From Rhodocyclaceae bacterium (GTDB lineage: Bacteria > Pseudomonadota > Gammaproteobacteria > Burkholderiales > Rhodocyclaceae): a stretch of 64,000 nucleotides of DNA. Positions 53,354 to 60,832 of the stretch are shown here, piece by piece. Each line of letters opens with the position of its first letter. Positions within the stretch are counted from its first letter, which is position 1. The position numbers and the translations under genes were made by a program. The DNA is taken from NCBI GenBank assembly GCA_016704145.1, contig JADJAS010000007.1, positions 682,001 through 746,000 on the forward strand. Reading direction: 5' to 3'. The notes under the pieces were generated by a model that saw only the letters and a program-made list of their open reading frames with translations, was not told the DNA's origin and did no database searches.

Positions 53354-54916
53354 ATGTCGTTTAACAAGAAACTTATCAGCGTGGCGGTTCTGTCCGCCGT
53401 CAGCGCAGGGACTGCCCAAGCGGCGGCCTTGAGCCAGGACGGTACGGGGCAGGTTCTGCTCTATCCGTACTACACGACCCGTGGTGGTACGGACACCCTG
53501 ATTACCGTCGTGAACTCGACCAACCGCGCCAAGGCGGTCAAGGTTCGTTTCCTTGAAGGCATGAACAGTAAGGAAGTTCTCGACTTCAACCTGTATCTGT
53601 CCAAGTATGACGTCTGGACGGCTGCGGTGACCACCGATTCCTCTGGGAACCCGGTTCTGACCGTTTCCGACAAGTCCTGCACGGCCCCGATCCGCGTATC
53701 GGGTATCAACGGCGTGCATAGCGAGCCGTTCCGTAACTCGCTCCTGAACGAGACCGGCAAGGTGAATGGTGTTGTCGTCACCGCCCCCAGCTCGCTTGAC
53801 CGCGCCAAGGAAGGCTATCTGGAAATCATCCAGATGGGCGACATTACGCCTGCCGCCACGCCTGGCACCCCGTTGCCGCGGGTTCGCACCGCCTCAGTCG
53901 GCGGCACGATCCAGTTCGAGACCGCCGTGACCCACGTTGCCGGTGTGCCGGCTGATTGCGAAGCAGTCGAAGCCTCTTGGAACGCCGCCATTTTCCCGGC
54001 CAAGACCGACTTCAACACCTATACGGGCGGGCTGTTTGGCGCTGGCACGCTGATCAACGTCGCCGAAGGCACCGATTATTCCTATGATCCGGTGGCTGTG
54101 TCCGCGTTCGCCCCCGGCCCCTTGGCTCATTCGATTCCTGGCACGCTGTCGCCGTCGCTGGCGGATGGCCTCCCGCAGAGCACCGTCATCAACTCTGCCG
54201 GTGTTGATGTTACCGATTCCTGGACCAACTCCCCGGATGGTACGTATGGCGCCGGTCTGGCCAGTGGCACGAGCGCCGCCGCCGTTAGCGCGATCCTGAT
54301 GCGTGAGCGGGTGATGAACGAGTATGTCATCGATCCCGCCCTGAGCGCGGGCACCGACTGGGTGGTGAACTTCCCGACCCGTCGTTTCCATATCGACGAC
54401 CTTCCCGCAGTCGCCTCATACGACTACTGGCCGTTCCGCAAGGGCTTCCTGGAAGATGTTTCCGGCAAGTGCGAGAAGATCGGCTTGGGTTACTACGACC
54501 AGGAAGAGCGTTCGGTCAGCACTGGCATCGATGTGTCGCCGTCCACCACACCGTTCCATCAGATCTGCTGGGAAGTTAACGTGATCACCTTCAAGGGATC
54601 CAACGTCCTGAAGTCCACCAACAAGTACGACCTGACCAACATGGCGTACAACTCGGGTTGGGCGTGGATGAGCTTCGCCAACTCCGCGATCAACGACGCG
54701 GGTGACCCGACGACTTATGCCGGCGAAGTTGCGCCGACTTTCGAGCACTACATGGTGTCAGACGGTGGCGATCTCTACCGTGGTTTGCCGACCATCGGCT
54801 TCGCGGTCGAGAAGTTTGTTAACGGTAATCTTGGTGGCGTACTGTCCAACTACGGTGGCAGCTATATCCACAAGTACATGAATGCCAATGTGCCTAACGT
54901 TGTCATCGTTCCGTAA
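53354..54916 (+). CDS. Exported protein of unknown function, probably abundant
   Basis: A 520-residue protein with a clear signal peptide (1-23, ending TAQA before ALSQDG). The mature sequence starts with a beta-rich part (VLLYPYYTTRGGTDTLITVVN) that resembles exported betaproteobacterial proteins of unknown role. It contains four Cys in total (KSCTAP, PADCEAV, GKCEKIG, HQICWEV), probably two disulphides. There are no transmembrane helices and no sorting motif I can name. Codon use is strongly biased, AAAGGAGC precedes the ATG, and a strong terminator follows, so it is probably highly expressed as a single-gene unit. Periplasmic or cell-surface location is inferred. Confidence 0.75.
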   Translation: MSFNKKLISVAVLSAVSAGTAQAAALSQDGTGQVLLYPYYTTRGGTDTLITVVNSTNRAKAVKVRFLEGMNSKEVLDFNLYLSKYDVWTAAVTTDSSGNPVLTVSDKSCTAPIRVSGINGVHSEPFRNSLLNETGKVNGVVVTAPSSLDRAKEGYLEIIQMGDITPAATPGTPLPRVRTASVGGTIQFETAVTHVAGVPADCEAVEASWNAAIFPAKTDFNTYTGGLFGAGTLINVAEGTDYSYDPVAVSAFAPGPLAHSIPGTLSPSLADGLPQSTVINSAGVDVTDSWTNSPDGTYGAGLASGTSAAAVSAILMRERVMNEYVIDPALSAGTDWVVNFPTRRFHIDDLPAVASYDYWPFRKGFLEDVSGKCEKIGLGYYDQEERSVSTGIDVSPSTTPFHQICWEVNVITFKGSNVLKSTNKYDLTNMAYNSGWAWMSFANSAINDAGDPTTYAGEVAPTFEHYMVSDGGDLYRGLPTIGFAVEKFVNGNLGGVLSNYGGSYIHKYMNANVPNVVIVP

Positions 54917-54961
54917 TCGAATAGCTTAAGCGCTCATACAGAGCAGTCTGTAGAGTACTGG

Positions 54962-54994
54962 CAGGTGAGAGTTCGCTCTCACCTGTTTTTTTTT
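54962..54994 (+). terminator. Strong intrinsic terminator
   Basis: A perfect 10-bp stem CAGGTGAGAG / CTCTCACCTG with a TTCG tetraloop (54962-54985), followed by nine T (54986-54994). It lies 46 bp after the stop of the exported-protein gene. Confidence 0.95.
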
Positions 54995-55173
54995 GTCTAG
55001 TCGTTTCAGCCGGGAACTGTTTGAAGTAACCGATGTCAATCGCCCCGGCTTGGGGCAACTCGACTGGCTGAAATTGCAAAAATCGGTCAAGAAAGATGCT
55101 TGTCGTACCGTAAGGATATAATTAGCCGTCAAGTTTTCCCGGTTGGCTCTCGCTTGCCCCACGGAGGTTTCAA

Positions 55174-57051
55174 ATGATCAATCGCTCCCATCTTGTTGCG
55201 CTTGCCTTAGCCGTTTCGGCAACGAATGTGTACGCAGCCTGCGACGCCTCGGTGGTGTCCGTTCTTTCCAACAACCAAGTGGTCCTCAAGGCCGATTGCG
55301 GCGACGGAGTCACCGGCATCCAGTGGTTCCGGGACAATAACTCCCTAACTGGCGGCGCTGATGTTCCGCTGGGTTACACCACCGCCGGCGGCGCGGGCGC
55401 CACGGGGCGCGACATCTACTTCACCACAACGCTCTATCCAGGCATCCACGTTTACAAGGCAACCGCCAACAGCGGCGCCATCACCGCCGGCAACCTGGCA
55501 ACGGTTTCCGCCTCGATGCCGCCCCCCACCATCGGCAACGCGCCCGACCAGACCGTAACCATCGGCAGTTCCTACAGCTTCAGTCTGGCGCCCTATGTTG
55601 CCAACAGCCACGGCAACCTGACGTACTCGATCACCGGAGCGCTGCCTTCCGGTCTGTCCCTGAATACCGCGAGTGGTGCCATTTCGGGTACCCCCGGAGC
55701 GGGAGCGGTCGGCGGAACGATCACCTGGACAGCGACCGACGACAATGGCAGCGGCACACCTTCCGACCAGGTCGTCTACACAGTCAGTAGTGGTACCCCG
55801 CCGACCGCGCCGACTTCGGTGGTCGCCACGGCCGGCAATGCCCAGATCAGCGTCGCCTTCTCCGGTCAGTCACTCGGCACGGGCACCCTGACCAACTACA
55901 CCGCCACGTGCGGCGGGCAAAGCAACGCCGGCAGCAGCAGTCCCATCATCGTCGGCGGGTTGACCAACGGTACGCCCTATACCTGTACCGTCACCATCAC
56001 CACCAGCGTCGCCCCGCCCGTAACCTCCGCCCCCTCCAACTCCGTCACACCCAGCGCCGGCACGCCGCCGACCGCGCCGACGTCGGTCGTCGCCACCGCC
56101 GGCAATGCCCAGATCAGCGTCGCTTTCTCCGGCCAGAACCTCGGCACCGGTACCCTGACCAATTACGCCGCCAGTTGCAACGGTGGCACCGCAGTCCCCG
56201 GCCAGAGCAGCCCCATCACGGTCACCGGCCTGACCAACGGCACGCCCTATACCTGTACCGTGACCGTCACCACCAGTGTCGGCTCTTCCATACCTTCCAA
56301 TCCCTCCAACTCCGTCACACCCAGCGCCGGCATGCCGCCGACCGCGCCGACGTCGGTCGTCGCCACCGCCGGCAACGCCCAGATCAGCGTCGCTTTCTCC
56401 GGCCAGAACCTCGGCACCGGTACGCTCACCAACTACGCGGCCAACTGTACCAGCAGCGGCTCCGGTACCGCAGGGAGCGCGACCGGTAGCGCCAGCCCGA
56501 TCACGGTCACCAGCCTCACCAATGGCCAGCCCTACACGTGTACCGTCACCGTGACCACCAGTGTCGCCCCTCCCGATACCTCCGGTCCCTCCAACTCGGT
56601 CACGCCCAGCGCCTCGACCTGCAGCGGCGGCGTCGAGTGGACCAATTTCAATCGACCAGGGCTGACCACCTCGGGTACATTGCTGGGCGGCGCCAACCAG
56701 ACAACGGTCTCCTATTCCTTCGTGATGGGCAAGACCGACTTCCCGGGCGGCGCCCAGATCCTCCTCAATGTCTCGGGCTCCTACAGCAACGTGCGCGACC
56801 ACTTCATCTCCAGTTGCCCGGGTGACTTCACCAATCCGCCCGCCGGCGCTACCTTGGCCAACTGCCGCCGTCTCAACGCGAAGACCGGCACCATGTATCT
56901 GGGCTATACCGATGACCCGGCGACCCAGAACAGCCTGACCTGTAATCTGGTGCCCGGCCAGACCTACTACCTGAACATGCGCACCGTCTATAGCTCCAGC
57001 CAGGGTGCTTACTTGAGTTCCGGATATCTCCTCAATACCAACTGGCGTTGA
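55174..57051 (+). CDS. Exported Ig/fibronectin type III repeat protein, long paralogue
   Basis: A 625-residue protein. The signal peptide (1-21, ending VYA) and a region with two Cys are followed by a He_PIG Ig-like domain (about 110-205), three tandem fibronectin type III-like repeats (about 208-480; each begins PPTAPTSVVATAGNAQISVAF) and a C-terminal Cys-containing domain (about 485-625). That last domain is shared with the short paralogue at 45 kb. GGAGG lies 7 nt before the ATG. It is probably a secreted or surface protein that binds a glycan or protein; the C-terminal domain could be a sorting or binding module. Confidence 0.82.
   Translation: MINRSHLVALALAVSATNVYAACDASVVSVLSNNQVVLKADCGDGVTGIQWFRDNNSLTGGADVPLGYTTAGGAGATGRDIYFTTTLYPGIHVYKATANSGAITAGNLATVSASMPPPTIGNAPDQTVTIGSSYSFSLAPYVANSHGNLTYSITGALPSGLSLNTASGAISGTPGAGAVGGTITWTATDDNGSGTPSDQVVYTVSSGTPPTAPTSVVATAGNAQISVAFSGQSLGTGTLTNYTATCGGQSNAGSSSPIIVGGLTNGTPYTCTVTITTSVAPPVTSAPSNSVTPSAGTPPTAPTSVVATAGNAQISVAFSGQNLGTGTLTNYAASCNGGTAVPGQSSPITVTGLTNGTPYTCTVTVTTSVGSSIPSNPSNSVTPSAGMPPTAPTSVVATAGNAQISVAFSGQNLGTGTLTNYAANCTSSGSGTAGSATGSASPITVTSLTNGQPYTCTVTVTTSVAPPDTSGPSNSVTPSASTCSGGVEWTNFNRPGLTTSGTLLGGANQTTVSYSFVMGKTDFPGGAQILLNVSGSYSNVRDHFISSCPGDFTNPPAGATLANCRRLNAKTGTMYLGYTDDPATQNSLTCNLVPGQTYYLNMRTVYSSSQGAYLSSGYLLNTNWR
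55795..56613 (+). repeat. Three tandem fibronectin type III coding repeats
   Basis: Units start at about 55795, 56062 and 56332 and are 267, 270 and about 282 bp long. The first 100 bp of the units are nearly identical in DNA (CCGCCGACCGCGCCGAC and onward), most strongly between units 2 and 3. The length differences fall in a variable loop between conserved blocks. Such repeats can change number by recombination. Confidence 0.85.
56653..57051 (+). repeat. 399-bp segment repeated in inverted orientation at 45082-45480
   Basis: By eye I find no difference between this segment and the reverse complement of 45082-45480. It runs from the codons for RPGLTTSG to the stop, ending within three bases after the stop. 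Upstream, the two genes are only moderately similar. Confidence 0.9.
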
Positions 57052-57075
57052 TTCGTTAAAGTATTTTCATGCGCT

Positions 57076-57108
57076 CGGCGGTGCCTCGCTGCACCGCCGA
57101 TCTTTTTT
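57076..57108 (+). terminator. Intrinsic terminator after the Ig/Fn3 gene
   Basis: A 9-bp stem CGGCGGTGC / GCACCGCCG (57076-57084 and 57091-57099) with a 6-nt loop, then T6 at 57103-57108. It lies 24 bp after the stop and only 14 bp before the next gene's ATG, so the foldase gene may depend on read-through or its own promoter. Confidence 0.85.
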
Positions 57109-57121
57109 GAATAGGTGTCCA

Positions 57122-58009
57122 ATGCGTATTCGTCATCTTGTCGTTTTTTCCTTGCTTTCCGTGTCCGCAGCCACCCAGGCTGCAGAACCGCTCGTGCGCT
57201 GGCGCAACCACAGCTTGACACAGGAGGACTTCCAGGCCGCGCTCCAGGCCGTTCCGGAAGACCAGCGCTATGCGTTCCAGACCGACATGAAGCGGATCAC
57301 CACGACTCTGGAAAATCTGCTGATCTACCGAACGCTCGCCACCGAGGCCAGAAAGAGCGGCATCGACAAGAATCCGCTGATTCAGCATGAAATGGAGCTC
57401 TTTCGCGAGCGACTTCTCGCGACTAAACAGCTCGAGACCTTCGAGAAGTCGATCAAGGTGCCAGACTTAACGGCCACCGCCGAGGATCGCTACAAGGCAA
57501 ATCCAGACCAGTTCAAGATCGCCGAGACAGCCGAGGCCCAACATGTTCTGGTTGATGTGAAGAAGCATGGTGAAGCCGCCCGCGCGCGCGCCGAAGAGGT
57601 TCGGGCCAAGGCGCTTGCCGGGACTGATTTTTCCGAACTGGCCAAAGAATATTCCGACGACACGGGTTCGGCTTCGCGTGGCGGGAATCTGGGGCGTTTC
57701 CCACGCGGACGCATGCTCAAGACTTTCGAGGACGCAACCTTCGCCATGCGCAATCCTGGCCAGATCAGCGAGGTTGTGGAGACCTCCTATGGATTCCATG
57801 TCATCCGCTTGATCAGCTACCAAGCGCCAAGGCAAATTCCCTTCGAGGAGGTAAAGGAACGCCTGCTGGCCGACGCAAAGGAACAATACATCAAGCAGAA
57901 GAAGACTGAATACATTTCGGCCATCAAGAACGACAAGAGCATCGTCCTTAATGCCGAGGCTATCAACAAATTAAAGACTGAACCGAAAGCCCCCGCGGCG
58001 AAAGATTAG
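57122..58009 (+). CDS. PpiC-type (parvulin) peptidyl-prolyl isomerase, exported
   Basis: A 295-residue periplasmic foldase. The signal peptide (1-21, ending TQA) is followed by an N-terminal helical chaperone-like part with a SurA/PrsA-like layout (about 22-135), a parvulin domain (about 138-238; QHVLVDVK, FSELAKEYSDDTGSASRGGNLGRF, GFHVIRLI) and a basic C-terminal helix. It starts at the ATG at 57122, immediately after the Ig/Fn3 gene's terminator. It may help fold the neighbouring exported proteins. Confidence 0.88.
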   Translation: MRIRHLVVFSLLSVSAATQAAEPLVRWRNHSLTQEDFQAALQAVPEDQRYAFQTDMKRITTTLENLLIYRTLATEARKSGIDKNPLIQHEMELFRERLLATKQLETFEKSIKVPDLTATAEDRYKANPDQFKIAETAEAQHVLVDVKKHGEAARARAEEVRAKALAGTDFSELAKEYSDDTGSASRGGNLGRFPRGRMLKTFEDATFAMRNPGQISEVVETSYGFHVIRLISYQAPRQIPFEEVKERLLADAKEQYIKQKKTEYISAIKNDKSIVLNAEAINKLKTEPKAPAAKD

Positions 58010-58077
58010 TCCGGCTCTTGTTGCCCCATCAACCAACCCTGCCAACAGGGATACTATTGGGGCGGAATGGCTCGACC

Positions 58078-58869
58078 ATGGGGGTTTTTCTAAAGTTTTG
58101 GCGTCACCGCGCTCTCCTCCGGGCATTCATCGGGCGGGAGATCCGAAGCCGCTATATCGGCAGTGGCGCCGGTATCTTCTGGGCATTGATTCACCCATTA
58201 CTGCTGCTCGGACTTTACGCGCTGATATTCAGCACCATATTCAAGGTGGCCTTGCCGGAACTCGGTGAACGCCGTTTTATCGAGTTCGTCGCGGTGGCAC
58301 TATGGCCATGGCTGGCTTTCCAGGAGAGTGTGCAACGAGGGCTGCAGGCGGTGGTTGCCAACTCAGCGCTCGTCAAGAAGGTCGCGTTCCCGCCGGAATT
58401 GCTCGTTTACGGTGCGGTCATGGGCACGTTCATCGTGCATCTGATCGGTTACATAGTGGTTTTGGCGCTACTGGCGATACTGGGGCACGGACTGCACGCA
58501 AGCGGGATTTTCGGCACGCTTGCCTTGCTCGGACTACTGCTCATACTCTCACTGTCGATAGCCCTGCCATTGGCGGCAATGCAGACACTTGCCCGGGACA
58601 CCGATCAGTTCATGGCGCCAGTATTCATTGTTCTTTTCTACGCCACGCCAATACTTTATCCTCTCACAGCGGTACCCGAGTGGCTCAGGAACGGCATGGC
58701 ATGGAACCCGTTGTTGTATTTTGTCCAACCCATCAGGGATCTGCTGCTAACCGGACACTACTCGCTTGACTGGCAAACATTGATGGCGTGGGCACTGGTA
58801 CCCGTCCTCTTTGTCGCCGGTTACCAGTTCTTTCGACGCCTTGCGCCCCATTTCGAGGACTTTCTCTAA
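58078..58869 (+). CDS. wzm: ABC polysaccharide exporter permease
   Basis: A 263-residue ABC-2 type permease with six hydrophobic helices, the partner of Wzt in O-antigen or capsule export. Typical features are the N-terminal REIRSRYIGSGAGIFWALIHPLL (split by the first helix), SALVKKVAFPPE (about 96-107), YATPILYPLTAVPEW (about 191-205) and WNPLLYFVQPIRDLLL. It starts at the ATG at 58078; a TTG frame extends 20 codons upstream without support. wzt is not adjacent, which is unusual. Confidence 0.92.
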   Translation: MGVFLKFWRHRALLRAFIGREIRSRYIGSGAGIFWALIHPLLLLGLYALIFSTIFKVALPELGERRFIEFVAVALWPWLAFQESVQRGLQAVVANSALVKKVAFPPELLVYGAVMGTFIVHLIGYIVVLALLAILGHGLHASGIFGTLALLGLLLILSLSIALPLAAMQTLARDTDQFMAPVFIVLFYATPILYPLTAVPEWLRNGMAWNPLLYFVQPIRDLLLTGHYSLDWQTLMAWALVPVLFVAGYQFFRRLAPHFEDFL

Positions 58870-58896
58870 TTTAACGCTGTTTCTCCCCCGGTCGTC

Positions 58897-60453
58897 ATGT
58901 CCAAAACTTCCCCTTACGACGAACTCCCTTATCCAAGGCTGGCTTTTGCGCAAAGTCACCCTAACCATCTGGGAGCAATCGGATGCCTGTTCGGTGCAAA
59001 TCCGACACCGCCTTCTCGGGCTCGTATCCTCGAGCTTGGCTGCGCTCAAGGCGGCAATCTCTTGCCCATGGCTGTTGGACTGCCGTCTGCCGAACTGGTC
59101 GGACTCGATTTCTCCCAGCGCCAGATCGATGATGGCAAAGCCACGCGCGACGAGTGTGGAATCACCAATGCTCGCCTGCTCCAAGCGAACCTGCTGGAGG
59201 TGGACGACAGTTGGGGGCAATTCGACTACATCATCGCCCACGGACTCTATTCCTGGGTTTCACCCGAGGTCCAGGCCAAGGTAATGGAAGTCTGCTCCCG
59301 TAACCTGGCCCCGAATGGAATCGCTTACGTCAGTTACAACTGCAATCCAGGCTGGCGTATCCGCGGCATGTTCCGGGAGATGATGTTGTTTCATACGGCC
59401 GGATTGAAATCACCTGCCGACAAGATCAAGCACGCTCGCGCCCTGCTCGACTATCTCGCATCGTACGCCGGTCAGAAGACGCCCTATGGCGCGATGTTGC
59501 AAAGAGAGGCTGCAACCATCCGAAACGCCGATGATGCGTACTTGTTCCACGAGCACCTGGAGACAAACAATCAATCGGTTTATTTTCATGAATTCATGGC
59601 ACAGGCCCATCAGGTTGGCCTCATGTATCTTGCCGAATCGCCAATCCAGACTATGTTCGATGTCGACTTCGATGCCAAGACCACTGAAACACTGCAGCAA
59701 CTGGGCTCTGGAAACATACTCCATGTCGAGCAGTACATGGATTTCCTGCGCAATCGAACCTTCCGGCAGACCTTGCTGGTCCACAAGAACATTCACTTGA
59801 CCAGAAACCTGGATTGGCGCAACTTGCTGCCGTTGCGCATTGGCATCAACCAGGCCTTGTCTTGCGAGCCGCATGATGTAAGCGGCTGCGAGGCTACCGA
59901 ATACACTGAATTGCCCAGCGGGCTGAAGTTCACCGTCACCCATCCCGGTATCAAGGCGGCGCTGCAACTATTGCGAGAGCAATCTCCACAGTCCGTCACG
60001 TTTGGCGACCTGGTCGCTCTGGCAAAGGCAACTTCCCGCAGCAGCGAGAATATCGAGGAAGTTGTCGCTACACAGATATATGGCCTTCTCGCGATGGGGG
60101 TGGCCAACATTACGATCGAACCCTGGTTATGCGCCACTTCGGTTGGCGATCGACCGAAGGCCAGTGCGCTTGCACGAAAGCAGGCAGGTAGTGCCGATCC
60201 CATCATCACCCTTCGTCATCAACATACCAATCGAACGCCTTCCTTCCTTTGGCGATTGCTCCAATTGGTCGATGGACGAACAATCAATGAAGTTGCCGAG
60301 GCAATTGTGGCCGATGCCCAAGCTGGCAAACTCCAGATCAAGCGCGAAGGAAAGCCAATCAAGGACCCAACTGACCTAATGGCGCGCATCAAAGCAGACC
60401 TACCAACTCATCTTGGCCATCTTCGCGAAATGGCCCTGTTACTTCCTCATTAA
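58897..60453 (+). CDS. Methyltransferase with MethyTransf_Reg regulatory domain (PKMT-like)
   Basis: A 518-residue SAM-dependent protein. The methyltransferase domain (about 20-190) has motif I RILELGCAQGGNLLPM (about 43-58) and AHGLYSWVSPEVQ. It is followed by the MethyTransf_Reg region (about 215-300; YLFHEHLETNNQSVYFHEFM) and a C-terminal domain with winged-helix-like character. The same layout occurs in outer-membrane protein lysine methyltransferases of Rickettsia. It lies 27 bp after wzm, co-directional, so glycan or surface-protein methylation is likely. Confidence 0.85.
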   Translation: MSKTSPYDELPYPRLAFAQSHPNHLGAIGCLFGANPTPPSRARILELGCAQGGNLLPMAVGLPSAELVGLDFSQRQIDDGKATRDECGITNARLLQANLLEVDDSWGQFDYIIAHGLYSWVSPEVQAKVMEVCSRNLAPNGIAYVSYNCNPGWRIRGMFREMMLFHTAGLKSPADKIKHARALLDYLASYAGQKTPYGAMLQREAATIRNADDAYLFHEHLETNNQSVYFHEFMAQAHQVGLMYLAESPIQTMFDVDFDAKTTETLQQLGSGNILHVEQYMDFLRNRTFRQTLLVHKNIHLTRNLDWRNLLPLRIGINQALSCEPHDVSGCEATEYTELPSGLKFTVTHPGIKAALQLLREQSPQSVTFGDLVALAKATSRSSENIEEVVATQIYGLLAMGVANITIEPWLCATSVGDRPKASALARKQAGSADPIITLRHQHTNRTPSFLWRLLQLVDGRTINEVAEAIVADAQAGKLQIKREGKPIKDPTDLMARIKADLPTHLGHLREMALLLPH

Positions 60454-60553
60454 GCCACTCAGTCAGGCGATGATCGGGCGTGATTGTTCTTGATTTTGGA
60501 AAGGCCCGCCTTGTGCTAAGGTCGAACCCGGCATCGCTTGACTCCCGGAAGGA

Positions 60554-60832
60554 ATGACGTCAGGAATGGATCCGAAAATTTCAGGCGAGGACCGCTGGCT
60601 AAACAACAGGAGGTTCGGCGAGATCCTCATCGATGACGGAAAACTCGACGCTGCAGGCCTTGACCAGGCACTTCAACTACAAAAGCGCGAACCTAGCCTG
60701 CGAATCGGAGAGCTATTGGTCAGAGCGGGGCTGATCCGCCATGCGGATGTTGCACAAACGTTATCCCGACAGTTCAGCCTGCCGGTTGCGGCTGCTCGGA
60801 TTATCCAGAGTTTCCGGTTCTCGACGATTTGA
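60554..60832 (+). pseudogene. gspE: Type II secretion ATPase GspE, N-terminal fragment (frameshifted)
   Basis: The 92-residue frame encodes the N1 domain of GspE/PilB-type ATPases (FGEILIDDGKLDAAGLDQALQLQ; RIGELLVRAGLIRHADVAQTLSRQF). After LPVAAA (about 60795) the frame diverges from the family; inserting one base there would continue with SDYPEFPVLDDLISIRY in the frame of the next entry. The fragment ends at a TGA overlapping a TTG. An ATG at 60566 may be the true start. Confidence 0.8.

Noticed and set aside
60490..60520. Promoter for gspE (TTGATT and TGCTAA)
   Set aside because: The spacing is acceptable but the -10 match is too poor to list as a feature.
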